DNA of 64,000 nucleotides, from NCBI GenBank assembly GCA_015501605.1, contig JADNRZ010000002.1, positions 1,116,001 through 1,180,000 on the forward strand, written 5' to 3'. This document shows positions 35,986-48,058 of the stretch, one piece after another. Every line of letters starts with the position of its first letter. The first letter of the stretch is position 1. Origin of the DNA: Panaeolus papilionaceus (taxonomy: Eukaryota; Basidiomycota; Agaricomycetes; Agaricales). A program made the position numbers and the translations under genes. The notes beneath the pieces are model-generated. The model made no database searches. It worked only from the letters and a program-made list of their open reading frames with translations, and was not told the DNA's origin.

Positions 35986-36811
35986 TAATACATGATTATG
36001 ATTGGCATTTCTTTTCTGCTGTACGCACGCTTTTTTTTACAATGTTAAATACATTTATATCCCTTTCCAGTGGTTAGTCCTGGTTAGCCGATGACCTCGT
36101 GGTACGTTTATTTCAACGAACTCTCCACTCTGTGCTCGGTTATGGAACTCGTTTTGAAGTTGTTCCGATAGGGGCACCTGATCCGTGCCTCGATAATGCC
36201 GTACCCGACGTAACCCGTTCAAAAAGCGACTGTTTGTTGTCGTTGGCAAACACATCTGCATTGAAAAACCCCAAAAACAATGTCGAACCAGACTTTAGTA
36301 AACTCACATGAATTTATCTATTATTAACCCATTTGTTCGATAGTTAAGTTGAATTTTCACATATTACATAGATTTGGGGTTCCTACTTGTTCCTACATGT
36401 AGATTTATGGGGAGTATGTCCCATGAAAAGCTTGGGTGAGTGACTCCGGATGGAGTGGAGAGCCGCGCCCGGTTGTCAGAGTTAATTAGGATCGGTCAAG
36501 GGGTTCGGTGTTTGGGAAACCTAGCGCCGGCACCTCTGCAAGGACGAATAAGCGCAGACTAGACCACGTATCGTATGATAGACTGAACAAATGTTACATA
36601 TTGCTCTTTCCTTATATCATTAACCATCTTTTTTTGTTGAACATTGTCAACCACGACGAGTACTTGTCAAACTTTTCACCGGGGGTCTAAACACTCGCTG
36701 TCCAAAAGCAGCATTGGTCGGACCATCCAAGTCGACTCAGCGTCCGCACCGTTAATCATCCACAACCCGTCTTCTTCACCCCCACACTCCACGTCGCGGT
36801 CCTTCGATCTT
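35986..36811. other. Intergenic between COPI gamma and pantothenate kinase
   Basis: No gene seen. The right end carries the presumed promoter and leader of the kinase gene. The reading frame of the kinase is open for 56 codons upstream of its ATG but has only a TTG as an earlier start, so I treat it as leader. Confidence 0.45.
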
Positions 36812-38901
36812 ATGTCTTTTGCTACTCCGTCCTTACCCTCAGCCAAGGTCATTCACGTTGACACCCGAGGGGCGATCATTTTGTCAGAAGAATCGCCAGA
36901 GGTAAGGCTTTTCGCTGTTTGTCAGCTAGGGGTACTAGCGCTGCCCCACTCTACCCCAGTTAACTCATTACATTTTGTTCTTTTTCAGACCAGAGACAGC
37001 AGAGGAATCTATCTTCCAAACTACATAGAACCTGTCTCGCATATCGCTGTGGATGTGAGTCTAAAATATCTGTTTCTATTCGACTGTGGAAATCCTAACA
37101 GTGTGAAACCATAGGTTGGCGGATCGCTAGCAAAGGTCGTCTATTTCACTCGCTCTCCTGAACCTCCAGCGTCCCCTTCTATTGCTGCTACTCATGGATC
37201 AAGCACTGCCAGTGACCTGTCTTCTCCCCGCTCCCTCTCTCCAACTGAGGACACCATCAGCCTGTCTTCCACTTCGTCTACACCATCCACAAGCAGTAAA
37301 GTGAGCGGAGCACTCACGCCATTGGTGCTGGACCATCCCAATTCCATCGGAAACGGATTGTCAGGCTTTTCAGACGGACTATTACGAGACTCTATTCTCA
37401 ATAAGTGCAAGACTCAGCATTTTCCGGGAGGATCGCTGAATTTCGAGCGGTTTGAAACGGACAACATCCATGACTGCGTCGACTTTATTGAAGAGCTCAT
37501 TGAGCGATCGGCGCAGGTAAATAGCGTGTCCATTGACGAGATGCGCCAGGGCGTTAAGATTCTGGCGACGGGTGGAGGAGCACACAGGTTCTACGAGCTT
37601 TTCAGAGAAAGATTGCGTGTAGATGTCCGTCGGGAAGACGAAATGGAGTGCTTAATCGAGGGATTGAAGTTTATCACACTCATCCCTGATGAAGTGTATT
37701 ACTTCTCGGATGAGCTCATTCAGTCTGTCTCTCACCCTTCTGCGGCGAGTACCGCAACTCCGTCCGACAGGCCATCATCATTATCGGCTTCCTTGTCTAC
37801 TCCCACCGCTGTTAAGTCGCCTTCTGGTTTTCAATGTGTTGCATCAGCTTCCAAGGATCCTGCTGCCCAAGCCGCGAATGGCTCAGCACCCCCCATATCC
37901 TCGCCTATTCCGGCACCACCCCTTGAACGACCGAGCCCCAATCCTCCACAATATGGAGTGACATTTGAAAGTCATCCAACGCCACAATTGCCTTGTCTGC
38001 TGGTCAACATTGGCTCGGGTGTTTCTATTATCAGAGTGGACGAGGACGGTTCTTTCGAGCGAGTGTCTGGAACCAGTTTGGGTGGAGGAACACTTTGGGG
38101 TCTGCTAAGTCTCCTCACAGGTGCAACCTCATTTGATGGTACGTTTATCACTATCTGTAGCTACTATTTCCTTTCACGGAATCATGTCAATCTGATTGTG
38201 ATTGCTTTCAACAGAAATGCTTGCGCTCTCGGAAAGCGGAGATAATTCGACAGTTGATATGCTTGTTGGAGATATCTACGGTCAGGATTACAGCAAACTG
38301 GGGCTCAAGTCTACGATGATTGCCAGTACATTTGGCAAAGTATTTAAGAAGGGCGGAGAGAAACGTAAATTCTCCGCCGAAGACATTAGCAAGTCCCTAC
38401 TTTATGCGGTATCCAATAATATCGGGCAGATTGCGTGAGTTCACTTTTTATCTTTTTGTCTTACAACCGTGTACCGGCGTTTGCGCCAAGCGACGGAGAG
38501 GACAGGAGTATGGCATCTATCTTGACGTCGAGTGACTGACCGGCGGCATTTTGTTAGCTATATGAATGCAGAAAAGTACAACTTGGACAGGATTTATTTT
38601 GGAGGTTGCTTTATTCGAGGTATGTCGAAGTTTGAATATCATTCATGTTGGCAAAGATTTGTTCTTATCCATAATTGTACAGGTCATGCGGCGACAATTG
38701 CAACACTTTCGTATGCCATCCGTTTCTGGAGCAAGGGAACAAAACGGGCACTATTCCTCCGACATGAGGGATTCTTGTGAGTTTTTTATATAACGACCAC
38801 TGGACTTTTTTGTTGATTAAGACAACTTCAGGGGAGCGATTGGGGCTTGGATAAGAAACATCGATTCTGAAGATCATCATGGGTTGCTGGACGAAGATTG
38901 A
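36812..38901 (+). CDS. Pantothenate kinase, eukaryotic type II
   Basis: Seven exons (36812-36901, 36989-37054, 37115-38138, 38215-38434, 38558-38619, 38683-38776, 38832-38901) give 541 residues. The enzyme phosphorylates pantothenate with ATP, the first and controlling step of coenzyme A synthesis. Motifs include the nucleotide-binding VDVGGSLAKVVYF, ATGGGAHRFYELF, LLVNIGSGVSIIRVD, SGTSLGGGTLWGLLSLLTG, IYFGGCFIRGH and ALFLRHEGFLGAIGAW. The last is part of the C-terminal region where acetyl-CoA feedback acts in relatives. Two Ser/Thr/Pro-rich insertions (about residues 65-105 and 205-285) make it longer than the 367-residue yeast Cab1. The ATG opens MSFATPSLPSAKVIHVD. Phase agrees at every junction. 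Confidence 0.93.
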
Positions 38902-39424
38902 TAGCTCAGAAGACTGGAAGCATGATATGTTACCCGTCCTAAGGACACACGTTGTATACTAGTTTATTAGTTTGTAAGTGACATGAAGGAATTTAAGCAG
39001 ATGGATTATGTTTGTGGATGTGAAATTTGGATAAGAATCATCATAAACTCGTCATCAAAGCCGGCTTTAAGCAGATATGTTTATCCCGATAAGGTAATAG
39101 CAGTTGTTGAATGCACATTGCACATGTGCTTTATTTTGATGATTTATTTTATTTCTGATGAATTCAATTAGAATGAAAGTTGTAGTTATAAGTTTTGAAT
39201 TATAGATGATAAAAAAGAGGAATTTACAGGGATTATAGTTTTAGATAGTGTTATAGGGCATTTAAATAACAACAAGGCGTGAGAATGAAAAGGATGAATC
39301 CTAAATTGAATGTCAACCGATCAGTTAATAATCAGTGAAATCATAATCATCTGTGTCCATTCAAAAAAGCTGGTTCATAGCATCCGCCCTTCTCACTCTC
39401 CTTCTCCACTCCCTGCTTTTCACT
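38902..39424. other. Intergenic, AT-rich
   Basis: Terminator side of the kinase gene and promoter of the homeodomain gene. AT-rich from 39130 to 39350. No gene seen. Confidence 0.45.
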
Positions 39425-41218
39425 ATGCCTCCCCCTTTCGATAATTGGTCTCCCTCTCATTCCTTTCCTCAAAATAATATAGCAGCTCCTGCTCCTCCAC
39501 AGAAAAAGCCAAGACATAGACATGCACCTCACCAGCTGGCCGCTTTAAATGACCTCTTTGACCAGAATGAGCATCCAGCTTTAGAGCTCAGAGTTGGCTT
39601 GGCTGAACGTTTGGGCATGTCAGTAAAACCTTTTCTTTTTTCTCTCGTTAATTTATTTCATTTTTTGACGATGAATTAAAAGGGAGGTGAAAACCGTCAA
39701 CGCTTGGTTTCAAAACAAAAGAGCATCATCTAAAAAACGGGTCCGGGGTGCTCCATCGCATGAAACCCAGTCAATTAACTCTGCCATGACCCCCTCACAC
39801 CCCTCCCCCGAGAATAACGATTCTCTTCGCTATCTCGACCATGATGACATGCAGGACGACGATTATTCTTTTGCTGATATGCAACATTCACGCTCGACTT
39901 CAGTCGCTCCTACAGAGCATATGTATGGCTCTACCCACGGCGAGCAAACACAATTCTACTCTGAATCTGATGGAATTCCTCGCAAGATGCGCATGAGACC
40001 ATCATCTGAACAAACGGAAGAACTACGAAAACTTTATAACCTGACACCGCACCCAACGACGGAGCAAAGGCAGCAACTGTCAGCCAGTATTGGAATGTAA
40101 GCAGTTGGGCTTTTTTTGATCTTCGTCTATGTCGACAGTCTCTATTTCCATAAATGGTAATAAGGTCTAACACTTTGTTTGTTTCACAGGCGTTATCAAA
40201 GTATTACAAATTGGTTCCAAAATCAACGCAGCCTTGCTAAAAAGCGAAAAGAAGATGAAGACTTAATTTCTCAAAATAACATTATTAACAATAATAATAA
40301 TATTGTTAATCCACTTGATTCCCGTCATTTCTCTGCATTCCCTCCACCTTCTCATCATCATCCATCTCTTCCGATACCTACTATTCCTATTCCTCCTCCC
40401 ATTACTCCAACAGACGAACAATCTTCATCTTTAATGCCTAATACCCTTCCTCATCCTCTACCACCTCCTCCTCAAAGGAGTCTTTCTCCCTTCACAGAGG
40501 ATCGATCCCCGCGGAGATCATCTTCTCGTCACAGTGGAACTCCATATGGCAGTCTTTCTGCTAATTTCGCGCGCCCACGACGTTCACGCCCTGAACCATA
40601 TCAGCTGGAAGCTCTAAAAGAATTGTTCATGAAGACTTCCACCCCAACTATCGAGGAGCGGTCGGTATTAGCATTCAAAGTCGGGATGTATGTGCTCAAC
40701 TATTTTCGCTTGTTTCACAGCTGATCTCACTTTCACTTTTTTTTTCTGTTATCAGGGAAGTTGGCAAAGTCACTAATTGGTTCCGTAATCTACGACAAAC
40801 AGCTCGCAAGCGTGCAAAGAAATCAGGGAGCGGCGATGACGACGACGACGCTTTCACTGCGAGGGATCTCTATTCGGCATCCGTGTCGAGGTCTGGCACC
40901 CCTTCGCTCGATTCTTCGTCATCTTCGATGATGGATAACGACGAAGCTATGGACTTGGATTACGATCACAGTTACCACTCGGATATTGGAAGCGACGATG
41001 AAGACCAGGAAGCGGTTACCCCTTCACCAGAACCTTCTCCATCTCCTCAGTCACCCCCGCCGGAACCTGCACCCCGGACGTACCCACAGCTAGAGCCACC
41101 AAAACACGTTTCACGCCCCCTCAGCGACCTAGAACAAGCCGCAAAGCAGTATGCCAATATTCGTGTCGAAGACGCGTTGCTTCTCCTGAGCTTCCACCAA
41201 ACGATAATTGTACACTAA
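39425..41218 (+). CDS. Triple-homeodomain transcription factor
   Basis: Four exons (39425-39618, 39683-40096, 40190-40687, 40756-41218) give 522 residues. Three homeodomains lie at about residues 24-84, 173-237 and 345-408. Their recognition helices read VNAWFQNKRASSKKR, ITNWFQNQRSLAKKR and VTNWFRNLRQTARKR, so each keeps the Trp, Phe, Asn and Arg of the fold. The Asn that reads the adenine is present in all three. Every homeodomain is split by an intron at the same place: after the GM that precedes helix 3, in phase 2 of the Met codon. Between domains 2 and 3 is a His/Pro-rich linker with an Asn run, and the C-terminus is acidic and Pro-rich. The start is the ATG of MPPPFDNWSPSHSF; an upstream GTG extension would add a hydrophobic segment and is unlikely. 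A nuclear DNA-binding role is expected. It is not a classical HD1/HD2 mating-type gene, because no divergent partner is beside it. Confidence 0.9.
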
Positions 41219-43165
41219 GTGGAATCCCTCAAAAGTATATTGTGCGTCTACCTTCCCCTCTTGTTTTACAACATGTCTGATCCATATCTTTCTCGCTTAG
41301 AAATGCGTATCTATATATTTATATTATTTCAAGAAACAAAAAGTCGCATGTAGGATACGAGAGCTTGCAGCTCCTTTACCGTTTCATCTTCCCCTATCCT
41401 ATGATTTCTTCCACTCCGCCTTTTTTCACCGAAGACTGAAACCACTGCAGCCAGTTTCCGGACTTCTTTTTCCACATATTGCATTTTGATGCAGTTTCAA
41501 AATTATACTCAAAAGCAGCGCCTTCACTGATTTGCGTTTGCTCTATGCTCAAAACGTCGGACAGCTAGCTGTTTCTCCCATTTTATTTCTTTCAGGAGAA
41601 CCAGTTCAGTGTTTTTAATCCATACTTCTCATCATCAATGATTGTACATCTTGTATCGCAAATTTTCTTTGTTTATCACCTGTTTTAAAACTTTAAACCC
41701 TTCATTAGTTCAGTTACCTTCGTATTTGCTATTATCATTTCCTTTGTTCTCAATCGTCTACTGAAATGCCCTCGAAGGCAGGTTGTATGAATTACATACA
41801 ATGATACATGTCATAACTAGCTCAATCCATTGATTCCTCACTCTTCGCTCTTGCGTCGAAAGCCAACGAGTTTGCTGCTTTTTGTCCATGTGGATATGTC
41901 GCTGATTGGCAATATGTGTTGTTCGGACACGCTGGCTTTATGTTATTCCTACGGTTCGGTTTCTTTTGGTATCGGCAGCGCAAGCGGCTCAAATCGTATT
42001 GATCTTCTTTCCGACGACCAAAGCCTCGGCACAGAACAAACAGCCGGACTATAAGTAGTATCGGGTTACTGACAGGTGCCAGTACTATAATCCGCAAATA
42101 CGGTATTCTCAGTCTGATGTTGCCGGTACCTAGAGTATCTCTCAAGTTGCGTTCTGTATCCAGGCTGCTACATAAGTGCAGATGAATGCGCCATGGAAGG
42201 CCGTTGTCGAGCGAAGCATCGATGGCCACACAACGCAGTGCAAAGCAGTCGTCTGTCAGCCCACCCCCTGTCAATGTCACCAGGTCAATATATTATTCCC
42301 GTCGCGGCTCTGGCTCTCTTCAAACCGGACGCCTTTCGCTCGGATAAAACTCTCACAAAGAGTTGGTTGGAATAGAAACAGGGAGACACGCATTCACCGC
42401 AGCTGACTTGAATTAAAGTTTCCAAGTTGTTACTGACCCTTCTCCAACACGGTCCGTTACGAACAGCTCCTAACCCTTTGCAAACTTCAACTCCGCATTA
42501 TCTGAGCTCGTTTGCCTGGCCACGTACATCACTTGCATGATGATATTGGTTCAGGTGACCCAACCGTGGCTTCCAATGGAGTTGCTTCAATTGCCTCTCC
42601 TCGAAGACCTAACAACGGTGCTCGAAAATTAATCAAGGTCTCTTCGAGATCGCGTCTGGTGCAGCTGGCCTGGGGCCAGATGAAGAACCTTAATGATCAT
42701 CGGGAAGAGCGTCGGTGACCCTCTCTCCGTCATCATGGGGGACTGTGCCTGTGAAGGTGACCCTGAGCTCGCCTCCTCATTCGCCCCTATCAAAAAGAAG
42801 CGCCCATTTATTGAAGCATGCAGCTTTCTTTCAATACGAAGTGCTTGATGACTCGATTATACCATACCTGAGACCCCTAACATGTTTCTTTATGAGGATT
42901 AGTTCTAGGTAGTTGCCAGTTGTGTGGGGTATAGCTAATTTTACCTCGCAATGTGGCAGGTCGGTGCAACGCTAGCCTATTTCAAGAGGGCTTCCTTCGA
43001 ATAGATAGAGAAGTGGGAAAGAGTAAATCATGCGTATTCAATCATGGTATACCCATGGGATAGATAAGACGAGTTGACGTTGTAATGGTTCTACGGACAA
43101 TTTGGAGTTAACTACTAGTACAGTTCAGGGAACAAAGGTTATTAATATCTCGTAACAGAAACTCA
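41219..43165. other. Convergent intergenic region, 1.9 kb
   Basis: No gene is supported. A minus-strand frame at 41822-42280 (152 codons) has a hydrophobic stretch followed by a basic tail (RKEDQYDLSRLRCRYQKKPN) and might be a real terminal exon, but nothing upstream joins to it. A 7-base stem with 5-base loop (TTGTATG/CATACAA) lies at 41783-41801. Plus frames at 42512-42718 are unassigned. Confidence 0.4.
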
Positions 43166-44266
43166 TCAAAGCAGACGAAACGACTTTGGCTTAGAATAAA
43201 AGCAAATAATCGTAAGCGCCACTGTGGCGAGAGTGATCGGTAGTGAAACGCATGCCGTCGCTAGCGAAGCGGCCAGATGGAAGGATTGTCGAAGTGGCCG
43301 TTCGCTCAGCGAATATAGGAGGGAGATGGCATCAACTTCCAGCAGTCGTCTACTCTGACTAGAGCCATATGATGGAATAGGGGGTCGATCAACGAGATAG
43401 CTGGACTCAAATGTGTCCGTATATTCCATCCAAAGTCCCAAATCGCGACGAACACGACGAATGAGCGTATCCTCCCGCCACTTTTCTTCTTCTTCATCAT
43501 GTTGGCCAACTCCCATCGACGACTGATCTGGTACTCCCGTGACTTCTTCGGCGATTGGGATTGGGAGGGGAACGATTCGAATCACCGCGCGCTTCGAATG
43601 TGTTTGCTTGGTACGTGAACAGCGGCTCGAAGCTGTCGTTCCATGTTCTATTTCCCGAACCGCTTCACATTCATAGTCTCGAAGTACTTCGCACACCATG
43701 CCCCAGATGTCGTATTTGACTGATGATATCGATGTTGTCGACAGGGCATCCGAGGGTGAACGGCAGTGTCCACGGCTACTTAGAGTGTTGAGTTGAAGGC
43801 CGTGGGCTCTGTGAGTGAGATAGCTTTCGAGCCAGTGATACGCGTCGATGTATTGTTTGGGGTTGGGTTGTGGTAATGCGTTGTACCCCTGGTATTCAAG
43901 TCGTCTTTGGAACACTGGTGACCGTCGTGGCTGATCATTACATGCGCATGCGCCTGTAAACTGATCCCATTGCCAGATATCGGGCCCATAAATGTCGACG
44001 TTGTACGCAATGCAGTCAGTGCAAAGGAGGTCGCGTAACGATTGCTGGTACAACCTCATCGCTGTTGACGATTCCTCCGTGAATAATCTAATAAGATCAG
44101 GTATGAGCCAGCTTCGAACGACCAATAGAAGCTCTCGAGGCAACGATGGGCACGGAACTTGAACGCCATTACAGGCGAATATGATTTCGTCGAGCGTTCG
44201 TATTTCATGAGACTCGAAAGCGAACACAGAGTGAAGCAGCAAGGATCGTGGAACAGTGGCAGGCAT
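43166..44266 (-). CDS. Intronless protein with C-terminal membrane anchor, function unknown
   Basis: A single uninterrupted frame of 366 codons from an ATG at 44266 (MPATVPRSLLLHSVFAFES), unusual in a window where nearly every gene has many introns. The segment PSLPRELLLVVRSWLIPDL is reminiscent of an F-box-like helix pair but is not convincing. A Cys-containing part follows (LLCTDCIAYNVDIYG, then QWDQFTGACACN). Then come YHWLESYLTH, a Ser-rich and a basic patch, and an acidic EEEEKWRED. Near the C-terminus a hydrophobic helix of about 25 residues (LATACVSLPITLATVALTII) is followed by a short basic tail, the layout of a tail-anchored protein of the ER or mitochondria. I believe relatives exist in other mushroom genomes, but no function is known to me. 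Confidence 0.7.
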   Translation of the reverse strand: MPATVPRSLLLHSVFAFESHEIRTLDEIIFACNGVQVPCPSLPRELLLVVRSWLIPDLIRLFTEESSTAMRLYQQSLRDLLCTDCIAYNVDIYGPDIWQWDQFTGACACNDQPRRSPVFQRRLEYQGYNALPQPNPKQYIDAYHWLESYLTHRAHGLQLNTLSSRGHCRSPSDALSTTSISSVKYDIWGMVCEVLRDYECEAVREIEHGTTASSRCSRTKQTHSKRAVIRIVPLPIPIAEEVTGVPDQSSMGVGQHDEEEEKWREDTLIRRVRRDLGLWMEYTDTFESSYLVDRPPIPSYGSSQSRRLLEVDAISLLYSLSERPLRQSFHLAASLATACVSLPITLATVALTIICFYSKPKSFRLL

Positions 44267-45182
44267 TGTTGAGGGTCTATGTGGGATTAATTTTGTGGGT
44301 GTTCACTTTCAGCCTGAGATGTTACTAGATATAAATATTAAGCATCCTGGTCGTTGACACCGGCTCAACCCAGACAATGTATAATCACCTGGATATGATT
44401 GCTGAGCACACCAGTCCTAGCCTCGGAAACGAAGGTAGTCGTCGACGAGTCGGAAAGGCAGGATTGACGTGACGTGCCTTTAAGACAGCTGGATACAGCC
44501 TATATGCCGGGTTATTTAACGGATTCTAACCCGTCCAAGGGGACCAGCGATCCCGTGGCATACAGCTGTATTATCCTTCATCGCATGGCAGCGGTGTGCG
44601 CGAGAATAGGGACCCAACAAGAAAGGAAGGCCAGGAAGTTCAATCGAATCGATCTGACGATGGCCACGTCAAGAAGCACCCGTCTATTATTGTAAGTACT
44701 CTATGAAGATGTACCACCACTGCCTCATGGATCAACCTAACTTTGAGCTGCAAAAATCATCTCGCCACGAAAAACTGTAGGATGTAGAGTTGAGGCAAAC
44801 AAGCTAGGGTCTTTTGTAAGAGCTTGGAACAAAGTACGACTTCTGCGAGTTGATTCGTCGTCATTTCCAGCTCAGCGGCGAGTTCAACGGAGCAGAAAGA
44901 GATTAGCTCAAACACGCTGTGTGACTACAAATCTCATGTAGGCCTAATTCACGGGATCGATCGCGGATATCACAGTGCTCGCGATCTCCTCTCGAGTCCT
45001 GGACACAGTCTTGTGCATCTCGAAACCTTTTATTTAAAACTGGAAAATGTCATCAAGTCAGTGCTCTTAACGACACCCAGCACTGAATTCGAATCAAATC
45101 AAAAAAAGAAATCATGTGCAACGCCAGATGTACTTGCCGAGCAGGAATCAAGAGGTTGTAATCGAATGAAAGATAATATAAC
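44267..45182. other. Intergenic, no gene seen
   Basis: Lies between two minus-strand genes. It holds the presumed promoter of the intronless gene and the 3' end of the E2 gene. Open frames are short and overlapping. Confidence 0.45.
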
Positions 45183-48058
45183 CTACAGCGACTCAGTCTT
45201 CCAATGTTGGATTAATTTCATGCCTTTATCAAATTCAGCCAGAAGATCGCGTTGCGCTGCCCTGTTATGTAAATTCCCTGCAGCTCTGTATCCTGAACCA
45301 CCTTGCCCATAGTGAAGATTTGCATTGTCGTTGGTGTAAGCACGGATTTCAGGCGCGGAGGCGATCCAATCGACAATCCTAATCCAGAAATATACGGTCA
45401 ACACACTCAGTTTCTTCCTTAGGATCTTATCACCCACTGTTGTCGAATCTTGATTTTATGTATCTTAAAGTGTGATGCAATGACGTCCTAAAGAGCCAGT
45501 TAGTTGATGAAGCCCGCAATCTATCGAGCCATGATCCTACACTCCAAATTCCATTTCGATGCTCATCTCTCAACCAATCCACAATAGCCCAGCGGACAGT
45601 TTCCTTGCAGATGTTGCGATTATACGCGACGGAAGATGGAAGATTTACACGGACAGCGCCATGTCCTGGTCTGTTGTCCAATTAACAAGAAGCACCCAAT
45701 GATGTCTGCATGGTACACGTACTCATTGAAGTATGGTGCTTCTACAAGTATCATGCTCTGGATACTTACCAGGACTTGGAGTAATGTCGATTTGGAAGTC
45801 CACTGTTCCTCAGGTCTAAAGGTGTGCTTTACTCAGCATCGGTCACGAAAAGGAAATGCGCGTGGTTCACGCTTACCGCCCAGGCCACGTTCCCAATAGT
45901 GAAAGGCAAACTTTGCCACAATTGTACAAGTTGGGGTTAAATCGTACGGAACCCCCGCCCGTTGTGCGTAGATGTATGAGAGGTGGCTGATTGGGATACG
46001 CTATTGGCATAAAACAATCAAACTCGAAAAGGCCACCAGCATATGGGGTGCCGGCAGGTCCCGCCATCATGATTTTTCTGCGAAACATCAGCGAAAGTAC
46101 AAATATCGAAGAGCCCCAAGGAGGAGATCTCACATGGCATCGTTGCGCACTTCATCAACCCGAACCCAGATACCAGCAGGTAAGCTTGTTGCGGTCACAG
46201 CCAGTTCTTTGGCCAGATGTAAACGGTCCTTGGGATGGCGCACAGAGTTCTCCGTTTGCTTTAAATTGTTAGCATAACTGAAGCTAGCGTAATGAAGTCC
46301 GCCACCAGCTGAGGTATGCTCCGACGCCAATAAAATGTACTTGAACGCCAGCTTCTCGCATACCTCAAGATATAGGGCGTCGGGATCTGAGACGACAGCT
46401 TTCCCCTTGCCTTTTGTTGAGTTGCTGGTACCTTGGTGTTGTTGGGTGTCCAGCGAAAGAGTCCTTCCGATAGTCGATATAGCTCGTTCCAGGTCATCCC
46501 GAGCAGCAATGATATCGCCTGCCAATGAAGCACCTTCAATGGCGTCCCCGATATCTGCTTCTGAACCATCGTCTCCCAACATTTGTTGTGCCCCTTTCAG
46601 AAAGGCCCCAGACTGAAGGGACAACTTCTTGAAATGGGTGTAAAGAGGGGGCTGGGCATCAGGATTGCCTTCGTCGTCTTCTCTCCATGCCACCTTTTGA
46701 CGACTTCTCATCCAATTACCTAGACCGTCATGCTCATTCGCTTCCCATCGTGGTCCGATGAGACATTGGATAGTCAGTTCAGAGTCAGCCATGCGTCGCA
46801 AAAGGGTAAGCATAGCATTGTAAGTATCCTTCTGGGAAATCCAATCAGAAACTGAATCGTTTCGCAGGAGGTTAGCGAGGGTAGACGGGAGTTGCGATAG
46901 AGCGATCAAATGTCCGATTGATAGATGGGGCAAAATGTCGTATTCCTGTGGGTTATCAGAGTATGGAGCTGGCAGAAATTCGACGAGCATCTTGAAAGCT
47001 TGAATGACGATATCTCGCCAGCCCAAGCGCTTTCTTTGCGAAGTGGATGTCCGCCAGTCCCGTCCCCGTCCACCGGAGCTTCCCGTACCATAGCCCGTTC
47101 CCCCAGGACCAATGCTGGCTGTAGCTTTACGAGCAGCATTCTTCTTCAACAATGCCTGCGTCCTGGTTTCGGAAGAAGCTCTTTCTTGCGTGTAGTGCGT
47201 GTCAAATGCCTCCAATATGGAGAAGATAGCTATGGCCCGGATCTCAGGGCAGCAGGCATGCACAACGCAGTCTGGATTCGTGACAATACCATTGCACGTA
47301 CTTGGGCACGAAAGCTCTTTGGAACATCCACGGCAATAGCAGGTTTTACACTTTCGGCATGCAACATGAAAGAGTTGTGTCAAGCTTTGTGGACACAAGG
47401 AGTCGTAGAAGGACACCTAGAGGGAGTCAATAAAGGCAATCACGAAAGAAAGAAAAAATACACCAACCAGTCCTGTAGGCAAAGCCATTGGTTTTGTGCA
47501 TTTGCTACACGGTCGAGTTTCAACAAAGATGGATCTGTAGGGAAGCAGACTTTCGTCAGGAGTCGGTCCAGATGAACTCGATGGGCGTGCTAGTTTCACG
47601 GCTGCACGAGTTTTTCCTCGTCCAATTACGCTGGACTGTTTGGCTGGCAGTTCATCAATGATTTCAAAATCAGATGAATTGTTGTCTATCTCAGATGTAC
47701 TTCTTATAGATATGACATCGTCTTCAGCGGCCCATTTTTCGGCTAACTTTTGCGCGAGTGCAGCATCATCTTCGATATCGATGGGCGCTTGAGCACTGGA
47801 TCCTGGCATTGGTCCAACATCGTCTTCGTGGCTTTCCAAGTCGAATTGTTTTTGAAGCTGTTTAGCATAATGCTCACTCTGTTCATGAGCTTCAATTTGA
47901 GCAAGTAGGTCCTTTAGCTCCTCATCTTCGTCCTGAACTTTGAAGTCATCCTCAGAGTCGGAAATCACAATGATAGCTCTGGCTTTGCGACGGCGTTTCG
48001 ATGGAGAATTTTCTGATGGCTTAGGTGAGGACTGGCGTTTACGCAGAGGAGTTGACAT
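45183..48058 (-). CDS. E2 ubiquitin-conjugating protein with N-terminal Cys-rich region
   Basis: Exons include 48058-47468, 47416-46134, 46077-45877 and, after three or four smaller ones, 45378-45183; the product has about 845 residues. The E2 core spans about residues 600-720: [57 protein letters not shown] and [17 protein letters not shown]. The Cys in [10 protein letters not shown] is the expected thioester residue, and CLSLLGTW is typical of the large E2s related to BIRC6 and UBE2O. The N-terminal 200 residues are disordered, basic then acidic, with [14 protein letters not shown], which looks like a SUMO-interacting motif. At residues about 185-250 is a Cys-rich stretch (CSKCTKPM, then [27 protein letters not shown]) that probably binds zinc. 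Its final intron uses a GTGGGT donor, the only one giving an open frame. Substrates are unknown. The ATG opens [14 protein letters not shown]. Confidence 0.85.

Noticed and set aside
36644..36811. Upstream extension of pantothenate kinase
   Set aside because: It begins at TTG, not ATG, and is Ser-rich without family similarity.
39353..39424. Hydrophobic extension of the homeodomain protein
   Set aside because: It would start at GTG and add a membrane-like segment to a nuclear protein.
39425..41218. Mating-type homeodomain locus
   Set aside because: A mating locus has divergent HD1/HD2 genes, normally with flanking MIP and beta-fg genes; here there is a single gene with three domains and unrelated neighbours.
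41822..42280. 152-codon minus-strand frame
   Set aside because: It has one hydrophobic stretch and a basic tail, but no upstream exon, no relative recalled, and an overlapping frame on the other strand.
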